Source of the DNA: Piscinibacter sp.
Lineage (GTDB): Bacteria; Pseudomonadota; Gammaproteobacteria; Burkholderiales; Burkholderiaceae_C
Reading direction: 5' to 3'
Length of the DNA stretch: 64,000 nt
NCBI GenBank assembly: GCA_017983795.1
Contig: JAGOAS010000015.1
Location: forward strand, 41,006 to 105,005
A program made the translations under genes and the position numbers. Positions 8,157-16,548 of this stretch are shown here, piece by piece. The notes under the pieces are model-generated. The model did no database searches. It was given only the letters and a program-made list of their open reading frames with translations, and was not told the origin of the DNA. The stretch's first letter is position 1. Each line of letters begins with the position of its first letter.

Positions 8157-9637
8157 CAGCTCAGCGCCGCCAGGTCGTTGGCGAAGATCGGCGAGCTGCT
8201 CCACAGGCCCTTGAGCGGCTTGCGCGCCACCGCGAACTGCGGCAGCTGGAACAGCCAAGCGTTGACCTGGTCGTCGGCCAGGCGGCGCTGGATGTCGCCG
8301 ACGATCTTCAGCCGCGCCTTGGCGTCGGTGCTCGCGTTGTAGGAGGCCAGCAAGTCGCGGAAGGGCTTGCTGTCGTAGCCCCAGTAGTAGTTCGGGTCGG
8401 CGTAGCGATCGAAGTCCAGCGGCTCGACGTGGCTGATGATGGTGAGGTCGTAGTTGCCCTTGAAGGCACCCGACAGCCACTGCGCCCACTCGACGTTCTC
8501 GATCTTCGCGACGATGCCCGCCTTGGCGAGTTGCGCGGCGACGATCTCGCCGCCCTTGCGCGCGTACTGCGGCGGCGGCAGCGTGAGCGTCACGTTCAGC
8601 GGCGTGGCCACGCCGGCTTCCTTGAGCAGGCGCCTGGCCTTGTCGATGTCGTGCGGGCTCGCTCCGGTGAGGTCGACGTAGCCGGCGTCGCTGGGCACGA
8701 GGTGGCTGCCGATGGGCGCGCCGTAGCCTTCCAGCGCGCCATCGACGATCGCCTTGCGGTCGACCGCGGCCGCGATGGCACGGCGCACGCGCACGTCGTC
8801 GAAGGGCTTGCGCTTGTTGTTGATGGCGACGATGGTCTTGCCCTCGGTGCCGCCGATGGCCACCGTGAAGCGCTTGTCGGCCTGGAACTGCGGCAGGTTC
8901 TGCGGCGCGCCGAAGCGCGGCATGCCGTCGATGTCGCCGGCCAGCAGCGCCGACACCTGAGCGGCCGGGTCGCTGATGAAGCGCCAGGTCACCTTCTTCA
9001 TCTTCACCGCGGCGGCGTTGCGGTAGTCGGGGTTCTTCGCCAGCGTGATGGAGGCGCCCTTCTTCCAGTCCTCGAAGCGGAACGGGCCGGTGCCGATCGG
9101 CTTGGTCGCCGTGCCGGCCGCGCTCTTGGGGTCGAGAATGGCGGCGGTGGCCTCGCCCATGCGGAAGAGGAAGTTGCCGTCGGCCCGCTCGAGCACCAGG
9201 ATCACCGTGTAGGGGTCGGGCGTCTCGATGCGGCTGATGTTGTCGAATACCGACTTCTTGGCCTTGTTGGTCGAACCCTCCGCCTTCGCGCGCTCGAAGC
9301 TGAACTTCACGTCGCTGGCATCGAAGGCTTCGCCGTCGTGGAACTTCACGCCGCGGCGCAGCTTGAAGCTGTAGACCTTGCCGTCCGGGTCGACGCTCCA
9401 GCTCTCGGCCAGCAGCGGGCTCACCGTGCCGTCCATGCCGATCTTCGTCAGCCCTTCCAGCACGCTCAGGTGCACCACTTCGCCGATCGCGGCGGCCGAG
9501 GCCATGGTCGGGTCCAGCCCCGGCGCGGGTTCGAGCACCATGCCGAGCACGACGCTGTCCTTGCGGCTCTGGGCGGGGCTGGTGGCGGCGAGCGCGGCGA
9601 GCAGGGTGGCGGCGAGCAGGCGGGCGGTCGGGGTCAT
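8153..9637 (-). CDS. ABC transporter substrate-binding protein, peptide/nickel/opine type
   Basis: A 494-residue periplasmic binding protein of the SBP_bac_5 (DppA/NikA/OppA) family. A signal peptide covers residues 1-23 (MTPTARLLAATLLAALAATS). The family markers PLLAESWSVDPDGKVYSFKLR and GVKFHDGEAFDASDVKFSFER follow, and later GTGPFRFEDWKKG. It captures the ligand in the periplasm for the DppBCDF-like inner-membrane transporter. The ATG at 9637 overlaps the ATPase stop as ATGA, and its own stop overlaps the TonB receptor start as GTGA, so the three genes are translationally coupled. Confidence 0.9.
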   Translation of the reverse strand: MTPTARLLAATLLAALAATSPAQSRKDSVVLGMVLEPAPGLDPTMASAAAIGEVVHLSVLEGLTKIGMDGTVSPLLAESWSVDPDGKVYSFKLRRGVKFHDGEAFDASDVKFSFERAKAEGSTNKAKKSVFDNISRIETPDPYTVILVLERADGNFLFRMGEATAAILDPKSAAGTATKPIGTGPFRFEDWKKGASITLAKNPDYRNAAAVKMKKVTWRFISDPAAQVSALLAGDIDGMPRFGAPQNLPQFQADKRFTVAIGGTEGKTIVAINNKRKPFDDVRVRRAIAAAVDRKAIVDGALEGYGAPIGSHLVPSDAGYVDLTGASPHDIDKARRLLKEAGVATPLNVTLTLPPPQYARKGGEIVAAQLAKAGIVAKIENVEWAQWLSGAFKGNYDLTIISHVEPLDFDRYADPNYYWGYDSKPFRDLLASYNASTDAKARLKIVGDIQRRLADDQVNAWLFQLPQFAVARKPLKGLWSSSPIFANDLAALSW

Positions 9638-10479
9638 CGAGGCTCCTCGGGTTCGTCGGATGGCGCCGTCACTGTAGCGGAGGCCGGCGCCGGCTCGCCC
9701 TCGTGCGCGGCGATCAGGGCGCGCGTGGTCGGATGCTGCGGGTTGCGGAAGATCGCCGCCGTCTCGCCGCGTTCGACGATGCGGCCATGCTGCATCACCA
9801 CCACCTCGTCGCAGACGTGGTCGACCACCGCGAGGTCGTGGCTGATCAGCAGGTAGGTCACGCCGTAGCGCTGCTGCAGCTCGATCAGCAGATTGAGCAC
9901 CTGCGCCTGCACGGACACGTCGAGCGCGCTGACCGGCTCGTCGGCGACGATCAGCCGCGGCCGCGTGATCAGCGCACGCGCGATCGCGATGCGCTGGCGC
10001 TGGCCGCCGGAGAATTCGTGCGGGTACTTGGCCGCGTCGCTCGCGCGCAGGCCGACCGCTTCGAGCACCTCGGACACCGCGCGCTCTCGTTGGCCGGCGC
10101 TGTCCTGCTGCAGCGGCTCGGCGACGATGCGGCCGACCTTCATGCGCGGATCCAGCGAGCCGTAGGGATCCTGGAACACCATCTGGAAGTCGCGCCGCGC
10201 CGCGCGCAGCTCGCGCTCCGGCAGCGCATTCAGGTCGCGGCCCATGAACTCGACGCGGCCCGTGCTGGGCGGCTCCAGCGCCATCGCGATGCGCGCCAGC
10301 GTCGACTTGCCCGAGCCCGATTCGCCCACCACGCCGAGGCTGCGGCCGGCGTGCAATAACAGGCTCACGCCCTGCAACGCGTCGACATGCGCTGCCGGTG
10401 CAAGCAGGTGTTCGCGCGGCGCGCGGTAGCGGCGCGTCACCTCGTGCAGCGCCAGCAGCGGTGGTTCGGAGCGGTTCAC
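9634..10479 (-). CDS. ABC transporter ATPase, DppF/OppF type
   Basis: A 281-residue ATPase with Walker A GESGSGKSTLAR, signature FSGGQRQRIAIARAL, Walker B LIVADEPVSALDV and switch His in LISHDLAVV. The likely start is GTG at 10479 (VNRSEPPLLALHEV); upstream codons read into non-family sequence. The C-terminal tail is short for the family. It should pair with the DppD-like ATPase encoded at 13694-14671 to form the nucleotide-binding heterodimer of one importer, since neither block alone is complete. Confidence 0.88.
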   Translation of the reverse strand: MNRSEPPLLALHEVTRRYRAPREHLLAPAAHVDALQGVSLLLHAGRSLGVVGESGSGKSTLARIAMALEPPSTGRVEFMGRDLNALPERELRAARRDFQMVFQDPYGSLDPRMKVGRIVAEPLQQDSAGQRERAVSEVLEAVGLRASDAAKYPHEFSGGQRQRIAIARALITRPRLIVADEPVSALDVSVQAQVLNLLIELQQRYGVTYLLISHDLAVVDHVCDEVVVMQHGRIVERGETAAIFRNPQHPTTRALIAAHEGEPAPASATVTAPSDEPEEPR

Positions 10480-10711
10480 GGCAAGGGATGATGCCCGAGG
10501 CCGGGAACGCGCTCGTCTGCATGTGCGTTGCGGCCCGTCACCAATCTGTGGCCCACATGTTCGTAAGGGCTGGTCGCGTGGCTGCGCCAAGCTGTGACGG
10601 ACGTAAAGGTGGCGGATACATGTGGGAAAACGTCCCACGACGCCCTTATGGTTCGCACCCGCCGGGATGCAAGCCCCGGCTCACACCATCACAGACCAGA
10701 AGGGTACGAGC
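10480..10711 (+). promoter_or_regulatory. Divergent intergenic region with a short hairpin
   Basis: This 232-base spacer separates the divergent ATPase and cytochrome-lipoprotein genes and should hold both promoters. A perfect 6-bp inverted repeat GTGGGA-AAACG-TCCCAC lies at 10622-10638, and an AGAAGGG ribosome-binding site at 10699-10705 precedes the ATG at 10712. I see no convincing -35/-10 pair. Confidence 0.3.
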
Positions 10712-12079
10712 ATGAAATCCAAGACATCGACGTCGTTGAAACTGAGCGCCGTGGCGTTCGCCACCGCGCTGCTGTTCGGCTGCGGCGGCGGCAACGGCAC
10801 CGACGGCGCGGACACCGCAGCCGCATCGAGCGTGCAGGTCAGCGAGACCGCCAACGCGCTGCGCGTGAGCGTCGCCAGCGACGACAGCAGTTCGGCCGGC
10901 AGCACCGTGCTCGCCCAGGCGCAGTACACGTTCAGCGCCACCGTGAGTGCAGGGCCGGATGCCGGTCAGACCATCAGCGGCACGCTGATGCTCAAGACCG
11001 AGCAGGAAGACGACGGCACCGAGGTCGAGGGCCTGCTGGTGCCGACCACCGCGGCGGCGACGACCACCACCACGAGCGCGGCGACCGACGCCCAGGTGGC
11101 CGCGCTGCGCGCGCAGCTCAAGACCAAGCTGGCCGACCTGCGCAGCGCCTACCGCGCCGATGTGCAGGTGCTGCTCGATACCCTCAAGGCCGCCATGAAG
11201 GCCGGCGCACCCACCGACGGCAGCCACAAGCTGAGCGCGGCGCAGAAGGAAGCGCTGGCCGCCTTCAAGACGGCCTTCGCCGAGCGCACCACGCGCTATG
11301 AGACCGACGTGGCCACGGTGACGCAGGACATCCGCAGCCAGCTGCAGGCGCTGGGCGTGACGCTGGCCGACAAGGGCTCGCGCGACAGCGACGACGACCG
11401 CCGCGAGAGCGCCAAGGGCTACAAGGTGAAGGGCGAGATCGCGGCCGACGGCTCGATCAAGCTGAAGATCAGCTACGGCGCGAAGACCATCGTGGCGACC
11501 GCCGGCCCCGCGGGTAGCGACGGCAGCCTGAGCGGCAACATCACCGGCCCGGCCAGCGGCGACACGGGCACGTGGACGGCCACGGTGGCTGGTGGCACGC
11601 CTGCGCCGGCACCTGCTCCGGCACCGGCCCCGGCACCCGCGCCGGCTCCGGCTCCCGCACCTGCCCCGGCACCTGCACCTGCACCTGCACCTGCGCCTGC
11701 GCCTGCGCCTGCGCCTGCGCCTGCGCCTGCACCTGCGCCTGCGCCTGCACCTGCACCTGCGCCTGCGCCTGCACCTGCACCTGCACCTGCACCTGCACCT
11801 GCACCTGCGCCCGCACCGGCACCTGCACCTGCACCTGCACCTGCGCCCGCACCGGCACCTGCACCGACGGGTGACGTTGCCGCGGGTCTCGCGCTCTACA
11901 CCGCCAACTGCACTGGCTGCCACGGCACGGGCAAGGCGAGCGCGTCGCAAGCCAACACGGCGACCAAGCTGCAATCGGTCATGAACAGTGTGGGCAGCCA
12001 CGTCAACATGGGGCTGAACACCAAGTTCAGCAGCCAGCAGCAGCTTGACCTGTCGGCCTACATCGCCAGCCCGAAGTAA
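10712..12079 (+). CDS. Lipoprotein with long Pro-Ala linker and C-terminal cytochrome c domain
   Basis: A 455-residue protein. The N-terminus is a lipoprotein signal (ALLFGCGGG, Cys about residue 26). Residues about 30-296 form an unrecognised, Ala/Thr-rich domain containing a helical stretch (ALRAQLKTKLADLRSAYRAD) and a basic/acidic patch. Residues 297-385 are an unbroken Pro-(Ala-Pro)44 rod. After it comes a small class I cytochrome c module with haem motif CTGCH (Cys400, Cys403, His404) and a likely Met ligand in SHVNMGLN. A ribosome-binding site AGAAGGG precedes the ATG. It may hold a haem group at a fixed distance from the membrane anchor; the electron partner is unknown. A terminator follows directly. 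Confidence 0.8.
   Translation: MKSKTSTSLKLSAVAFATALLFGCGGGNGTDGADTAAASSVQVSETANALRVSVASDDSSSAGSTVLAQAQYTFSATVSAGPDAGQTISGTLMLKTEQEDDGTEVEGLLVPTTAAATTTTTSAATDAQVAALRAQLKTKLADLRSAYRADVQVLLDTLKAAMKAGAPTDGSHKLSAAQKEALAAFKTAFAERTTRYETDVATVTQDIRSQLQALGVTLADKGSRDSDDDRRESAKGYKVKGEIAADGSIKLKISYGAKTIVATAGPAGSDGSLSGNITGPASGDTGTWTATVAGGTPAPAPAPAPAPAPAPAPAPAPAPAPAPAPAPAPAPAPAPAPAPAPAPAPAPAPAPAPAPAPAPAPAPAPAPAPAPAPAPAPAPAPAPAPTGDVAAGLALYTANCTGCHGTGKASASQANTATKLQSVMNSVGSHVNMGLNTKFSSQQQLDLSAYIASPK
11600..11866 (+). repeat. Hexanucleotide tandem repeat encoding Pro-Ala
   Basis: 267 bases of in-frame six-base units, mostly CACCTG/GCGCCT/GCACCT variants, encode 45 prolines alternating with 44 alanines. Long perfect sub-runs (for example six-base units at 11685-11810) make length change by slippage likely. 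Because the unit is six bases, expansion or contraction keeps the frame and only changes linker length. Confidence 0.9.
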
Positions 12080-12103
12080 GCCGTCAACCGGCCTTCCAGG
12101 CCA

Positions 12104-12137
12104 GGGCGGGCGTCCTCACGGGCGCCCGCCCTTCTTT
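12104..12137 (+). terminator. Rho-independent terminator
   Basis: A perfect 9-bp stem GGGCGGGCG (12104-12112) / CGCCCGCCC (12123-12131) with a 10-base loop is followed by TTCTTT, 24 bases after the cytochrome-lipoprotein stop. It also separates this gene from the convergent toxin-antitoxin pair. Confidence 0.85.
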
Positions 12138-12169
12138 CGTTGCGCTGTCGGGCAGCGTGCTACCCGGCG

Positions 12170-12673
12170 CTAACCCGCCACCCGAGTGAACTTCGCGAGC
12201 GACACGATCAGCTTGCGCGTCGCGCCGCCGAATTCCTCGAAACCGTGGTGGCGGTAGAAGGCAGCCGCGGCATCGTCCTTCGCATCGACGACGAGCGCGA
12301 ACACGGCAAGCTCGGACCGCGCCGCTCGCAGGGCTGCATCGGCGAGCAGGGCGGCGCCCAGACTCCTGCCATGGAACGCCTGGTCTACGGCCAGCCTGCC
12401 GATGCGGGCGACGGGAACCGAAGGGTAGCGAGGCAGGCGCTTGGTCAGCGTCGGCGGCAGTTCGTTCAAGGGCACACCGCCGGCGGCGAGCGTGTAGTAG
12501 CCGGCGATCCTGCCGGTGCCGACTTCAACGGCGACATAGCAGGCGCTGACGCTGCGCCGGACATCCTGGCTCACCTGGCGGAGCAGGTATTGATTCAATG
12601 CCTCCACGCCACAGGAGAAAGCAGCCCGGTCGTGCTCCGGTGCAAGGGTCTCGATCCGGAACGGCGCCGTCAC
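12170..12673 (-). CDS. GNAT acetyltransferase toxin, TacT/AtaT type
   Basis: A 167-residue GNAT-fold protein. Residues 15-30 (RAAFSCGVEALNQYLLRQ) match the conserved N-terminus of toxins that acetylate aminoacyl-tRNA. The acetyl-CoA loop VARIGRLAVDQAFHGRSLGAALL carries the usual R/Q-x-x-G-x-G/A pattern, and the C-terminal FYRHHGFEEF holds the catalytic Tyr region. The start is GTG at 12673, overlapping the antitoxin stop as GTGA. It blocks translation when free and is neutralised by the upstream DUF1778 protein. Confidence 0.88.
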   Translation of the reverse strand: MTAPFRIETLAPEHDRAAFSCGVEALNQYLLRQVSQDVRRSVSACYVAVEVGTGRIAGYYTLAAGGVPLNELPPTLTKRLPRYPSVPVARIGRLAVDQAFHGRSLGAALLADAALRAARSELAVFALVVDAKDDAAAAFYRHHGFEEFGGATRKLIVSLAKFTRVAG

Positions 12674-12960
12674 TTCGCGCCGTCGATCAGGCGTTGGCGA
12701 GCCTTGAGTGCGCGCTTCATGGCCGGCGCAAGCGGCGGCGGCTCGAGCAGCAGATCGACGAAGCGCTGCTGGTCTTCAACCGACAGGCGGACGAGCTGGG
12801 CGTCCTCGATCGTGCGCTGCGCATCCTTCAACGCAGCGGCCACCAGGAAGTCGCTGAGGCTGCGGCCCTGCAGCTCCGCGGCACGGCGGACGACGGCGAG
12901 GGCGTCGGGCGCGATGCGAGCCTCGACGCGAGCGGTGCGGGTGGATTCGGTGGTGGCCAT
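12670..12960 (-). CDS. DUF1778 antitoxin, TacA type
   Basis: A 96-residue protein. Residues 8-50 (TARVEARIAPDALAVVRRAA, then LSDFLVAAAL) form the ribbon-helix-helix DNA-binding dimer domain of DUF1778. The C-terminal helix (FVDLLLEPPPLAPAMKRALK) is the part that wraps the acetyltransferase toxin in this family. Antitoxin-first order and the 4-base overlap with the toxin gene are standard for the module. A palindrome in its promoter is the likely autorepression site. Confidence 0.88.
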   Translation of the reverse strand: MATTESTRTARVEARIAPDALAVVRRAAELQGRSLSDFLVAAALKDAQRTIEDAQLVRLSVEDQQRFVDLLLEPPPLAPAMKRALKARQRLIDGAK

Positions 12961-12984
12961 GACGATCCTCGATGGGCAGCAGGT

Positions 12985-13014
12985 AGTGTACGTCGATTCG
13001 CCGTACACAACCAA
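12985..13014 (-). promoter_or_regulatory. TacAT promoter with overlapping operator palindrome
   Basis: On the minus strand TTGGTT (13014-13009) and TACACT (12990-12985) are separated by 18 bases, as in a sigma-70 promoter. A perfect 7-bp inverted repeat GTGTACG (12986-12992) / CGTACAC (13002-13008) with a 9-base centre covers the spacer and -10. This is the expected place for a ribbon-helix-helix repressor to sit. Confidence 0.6.
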
Positions 13015-13034
13015 CGGCGCGCAGATTTCGCGTT

Positions 13035-13697
13035 TCAACCGGGCCAGCCCTGCGCCCCGGTGAGCGGCACGAAGCGCACGCCCATCAGTTCCTCGCGGCG
13101 CGTCTCGTGCTCGTTCACGCGCGTCAACCGCAGCAGCCACTGCGCGCCCTCGCGCTCGCCCACCGGCATCACCAGCCGGCCGCCGACGGCGAGCTGCGCC
13201 AAGAGCGCCACAGGCACTTCGGGCCCGGCCGCGGTGACGACGATGGCGTCGTAGGGCGCCGCCGCCGGCCAGCCCAGCGTGCCGTCGGCGGTGTGCACCT
13301 GCACGTTGTCCACGCCGAGTGCGGCGAGCGCCGCTGCCGCGCCCTCGGCCAGCACGGCGTGGCGTTCCACCGTGTGCACCTCTTTCGCCAGCCGCCCCAG
13401 CACCGCGGCCGCGTAGCCGGAGCCGGTGCCGATCTCGAGCACGCGCTCGCCGCCGCGCAGCTGCAGCGCCTCGCTCATGAAGGCGACGATGTAGGGCTGC
13501 GAGATGGTCTGGCCGGCGGCGATGGGCAGCGGGTTGTCGTCGTAGGCCTCGGCCTCCCAGCCGGGGCGCACGAAGCGTTCGCGCGGCAGCTCGCGCATCG
13601 CCTGCAGCACGCGCGCATCGTGCACGCCGCGTGCCTCGATCTGCTCGCGCACCATCGCGTCGCGGCGGCGCGCGAACTCCTCGGCGTGGCGGTTCAT
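13035..13697 (-). CDS. pcm: Protein-L-isoaspartate O-methyltransferase
   Basis: A 220-residue PCMT. It has the family opening REQIEARGVHDARVLQAM, the substrate loop RERFVRPGWEAEAYDDNPLP, the GQTISQPYIVA motif and the SAM-binding glycine loop VLEIGTGSGYAAAVLGRL. It methylates isoaspartyl residues in aged proteins, starting their repair. Its ATG overlaps the upstream ATPase stop (ATGA), so it is translated with the transporter operon, an uncommon partner. It ends 75 bases from the TacA start. Confidence 0.92.
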   Translation of the reverse strand: MNRHAEEFARRRDAMVREQIEARGVHDARVLQAMRELPRERFVRPGWEAEAYDDNPLPIAAGQTISQPYIVAFMSEALQLRGGERVLEIGTGSGYAAAVLGRLAKEVHTVERHAVLAEGAAAALAALGVDNVQVHTADGTLGWPAAAPYDAIVVTAAGPEVPVALLAQLAVGGRLVMPVGEREGAQWLLRLTRVNEHETRREELMGVRFVPLTGAQGWPG

Positions 13698-14671
13698 GGC
13701 CGGCCCTCCTCGATGCGGATGCAGCGCGCCGCGTGGCTCGCGCCCACCTCGACCGCCGGTGGCGGCGCGCGCCGGCAGTCGTCGATGGCGCGATCGCAGC
13801 GCGGCGCGAAGGCGCAGCCCTCGCCCAGATCGGCCAGCTCGGGCACGCGGCCGGGGATGGTGGGCAGCAGCGTGCCGCGCGTCGCACCCAAGCGCGGCCG
13901 CGCCGCGTAGAGGCCGCGCGTATAGGGATGGGCGCGCTGCTCGAACACCGCCGCGGTCGGGCCGGCCTCGACCACCGTGCCGCCGTACATCACCATCACG
14001 CGCTGCACATGGCGCGCCATCACCGAGAGATCGTGGCTGATCAGCAGCAGGCCCATGCCGCTGCCGCGCACCAGTTCGTCGATCAGCATCAGCACCTCGT
14101 GCTGCAGCGTCACGTCCAGCGCCGTGGTCGGCTCGTCGGCGATCAGCAGATCGGGCCCGCAGGCCAGCGCCATGGCAATCATCACGCGCTGGCGCTGCCC
14201 GCCGCTCAGCTGGTGCGGGTAGGCGTCGAGGCGCCGCGCCGCGTCCGGCAGCCGCACGCGATCGAGCAGGCGCAGCGCCTCGGCGCGCGCCGCCGCACGA
14301 TCCAGGCCGCGGTGCAGGCGCAGCGGCTCGGCCACCTGCGCGCCGACCGTGTGCAGCGGGTTGAGCGCCGTCATCGGCTCCTGGAAGATCATCGCCACGC
14401 GGTCGCCGCGCAGGCGCGCCATCGCGTCGTCGGCGAGGCCCACCAGCTCCGCGCCGTTCAGGCGGATGCTGCCCTCGATGCGTGCGCCCTCGGGCAGCAG
14501 GCCCATGATGGCCAGCGCGCTGAGCGACTTGCCGCAGCCGCTCTCGCCGATCAGGCCGAGCTTCTCGCCGCGCGCCATCGTGAAGGACACGCCGCGCAGC
14601 GCCGCTGCCGGGCCGCGCGCGGTGGGCAGCACGACGCGCAGGTCACGCAGTTCGAGCAGCGGCGCGCTCAT
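13694..14671 (-). CDS. ABC transporter ATPase, DppD/OppD type
   Basis: A 325-residue ATPase: Walker [14 protein letters not shown]-loop [12 protein letters not shown], signature [15 protein letters not shown], Walker [14 protein letters not shown], switch His in LISHDLSVM. The C-terminal oligopeptide/dipeptide extension has the usual cysteine pair region ([14 protein letters not shown]). The start overlaps the DppC stop as ATGA and the stop overlaps the pcm start. It probably forms a heterodimer with the DppF-like ATPase encoded 3.2 kb further along. Confidence 0.9.
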   Translation of the reverse strand: MSAPLLELRDLRVVLPTARGPAAALRGVSFTMARGEKLGLIGESGCGKSLSALAIMGLLPEGARIEGSIRLNGAELVGLADDAMARLRGDRVAMIFQEPMTALNPLHTVGAQVAEPLRLHRGLDRAAARAEALRLLDRVRLPDAARRLDAYPHQLSGGQRQRVMIAMALACGPDLLIADEPTTALDVTLQHEVLMLIDELVRGSGMGLLLISHDLSVMARHVQRVMVMYGGTVVEAGPTAAVFEQRAHPYTRGLYAARPRLGATRGTLLPTIPGRVPELADLGEGCAFAPRCDRAIDDCRRAPPPAVEVGASHAARCIRIEEGRP

Positions 14672-15501
14672 CGTGTTCTTGCCAGGCGCGGGTCGAGCAG
14701 ATCGCGCAGCCCGTCGCCCAGCAGGTTCAGGCCCAGCACCGAGAACACGATGGCCAGGCCCGGCCACACGGCCAGCAGCGGCGCCTGGTACATCATGCTC
14801 TGGCCTTCGTTGAGCATGCGGCCCCAGCTCGGCAGCGGCGGCTGCGCACCGAGGCCGAGGTAGCTCAGGCCGGCCTCGGCGAGGATGGCGATGGCGAAGC
14901 GCACCGTCGCCTGCACGATCAGCACCGAGGCCACGTTGGGCAGCACGTGTTCGAGCGTGATGCGCGTCGCGCCCTTGCCGCAGGCGCGCGCGGCCAGCAC
15001 GAACTCGCGCGACCACACCGCATTCGCCGAGGCGCGCGTGATGCGCGCGAACTCGGGGATGTTGAACAGGCCGATGGCGACGATGGCGGTGGCCAGGCCC
15101 GGCCCGTAGACCGCGCCGAGCATGATGGCGGTGAGCAGCGCCGGGAAGGCGAGGCCGAAGTCCGCCAGGCGCATCACCGCCTCCTCCACCCAGCCGCGCC
15201 GCGCCGCGGCCAGCAGGCCCAGCGCCACGCCGCCCGCGATGCCGATGCCCACCGCGATCAGGCCGACCGCGATCGAGGCGCGCGCGCCGACGATCAGCTG
15301 CGAGACGATGTCGCGCCCCAGGCTGTCGGTGCCCAGCCAGTGCGTGGCCGAGGGCGGCTGCAGCTTGTTCGGCACGTCGATCTCGGTGGCGGGAAAGGGC
15401 GTCCACACGAAGGACAGCAGCGCGAGCGCGACGAGCAGCATCACCAGCACGCCGCCGGCGACGAAGCTCTTGTGGCGCAACGCGCGCTGCCAGAAGTTCA
15501 T
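14668..15501 (-). CDS. ABC transporter permease, DppC/OppC type
   Basis: A 277-residue inner-membrane permease. Residues 15-35 form the first membrane helix. The family motif [24 protein letters not shown] follows it, and the EAA loop [24 protein letters not shown] contacts the ATPases. It ends with [12 protein letters not shown], the standard DppC C-terminus. The start overlaps the DppB stop (ATGA). It forms the translocation pore with the DppB-like subunit. Confidence 0.9.
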   Translation of the reverse strand: MNFWQRALRHKSFVAGGVLVMLLVALALLSFVWTPFPATEIDVPNKLQPPSATHWLGTDSLGRDIVSQLIVGARASIAVGLIAVGIGIAGGVALGLLAAARRGWVEEAVMRLADFGLAFPALLTAIMLGAVYGPGLATAIVAIGLFNIPEFARITRASANAVWSREFVLAARACGKGATRITLEHVLPNVASVLIVQATVRFAIAILAEAGLSYLGLGAQPPLPSWGRMLNEGQSMMYQAPLLAVWPGLAIVFSVLGLNLLGDGLRDLLDPRLARTR

Positions 15502-16460
15502 CGGCCCACCATCTTCAAGCGCGGGTCGATCACCGCATAGAGCACGTCGACCACGAAGTTGATCGTGATCACCGTCGCCGCGATCAGCATCACCAGCGCC
15601 TGCACCAGCGGCAGGTCGCGGTTGCCGATGGCCTGGAAGATCAGCCGGCCGAGGCCGGGCAGCGAGAACACGTTCTCGATCACCACCGTGCCGGTGACGA
15701 GGTTGGCGAACTGCAGGCCCATCACCGTGAGCACCGGCACCATGGCGTTGCGCAGCACATGGCCCCACAGCACCGCGCGCCGCGACAGGCCCTTGGCGCG
15801 CGCGGTGCGCACGAAGTCCTCGCGCAGCACGTCGAGCACCGCCGAGCGCGTGAAGCGCGCCAGGATGGCGGCCTGCACCACGGCCAGTGCGACGGCCGGC
15901 AGCGCCAGCGCGCGCAAGCCCTCCCACAGGCCGCCGCCTTCGTCCTCGCTCCAGCCGGGAAAGCCGCCGGAAGGGAACCAGGGCAGCTTCACCGCGAACA
16001 GCATGACGAGCAGGATGCCGAACCAGAAGCTCGGCACGGCGATGCCCAGCTGGCTCAGCGCCATCACGCCGAGATCGCCGGCGCGGTTGTGGCGCGACGC
16101 GGCGTAGAGGCCGGCGGCGAGCGCCAGCACCACCGTCAGCGCCATCGCCAGCAGCGCCAGCGGCAGGGTCACCGCGAGGCGCTCGGCCACCAGCTCGACG
16201 ATGGGGCTGTCGTAGGCGTGGCTGATGCCGAAGTCCAACGTGACCAGGCCGCGCAGCCAATCGAGGTAGCGCGCGGGCGCGGGGCGATCCAGGCCGAGCC
16301 TGGCTTCGAGCGCGGCCACCGCCTCGGGCGTGGCGCTCTCGCCCAGCATCACCTGTGCGACGTTGCCGGGCAGCAGGGCCAGCACCGCGAACACCACCAC
16401 CGAGGCCACGGCCAGCGTGATCAGCAGGCTCGCGAAACGCTTGAGCAGGAAGAGGGCGAT
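15498..16460 (-). CDS. ABC transporter permease, DppB/OppB type, unusual start
   Basis: A permease with the DppB features FPSGGFPGWS, EAA loop EDFVRTARAKGLSRRAVLWGHVLRN, and VIENVFSLPGLGRLIFQAI. The first ordinary start codon, GTG at 16409, would remove half of the first membrane helix and leave 303 residues. Reading upstream gives the typical N-terminus IALFLLKRFASLLITLAVA, but no ATG, GTG or TTG precedes it before a TAG. An ATC codon at 16460-16458, six bases after GGGGA, is the best start and gives 320 residues, the family's usual length. GTG at 16409 is the fallback. Confidence 0.82.
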   Translation of the reverse strand: MALFLLKRFASLLITLAVASVVVFAVLALLPGNVAQVMLGESATPEAVAALEARLGLDRPAPARYLDWLRGLVTLDFGISHAYDSPIVELVAERLAVTLPLALLAMALTVVLALAAGLYAASRHNRAGDLGVMALSQLGIAVPSFWFGILLVMLFAVKLPWFPSGGFPGWSEDEGGGLWEGLRALALPAVALAVVQAAILARFTRSAVLDVLREDFVRTARAKGLSRRAVLWGHVLRNAMVPVLTVMGLQFANLVTGTVVIENVFSLPGLGRLIFQAIGNRDLPLVQALVMLIAATVITINFVVDVLYAVIDPRLKMVGR

Positions 16461-16548
16461 GGCGGTTCCCCGCGGGAAGTCGACTGCCTATGATGGCCGA
16501 AACGCGTCGGGCCTCATCCGGGACGCCTTTTGTGTGGGAGAGCCGAAC

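Noticed and set aside
10622-10638. GTGGGA/TCCCAC hairpin as terminator or riboswitch
   Set aside because: Six base pairs without T-run and without a recognisable aptamer; kept only as a note in the spacer.
11600-11866. Possible CRISPR-like or minisatellite array
   Set aside because: There are no spacers; it is a six-base coding repeat giving Pro-Ala within a lipoprotein gene.
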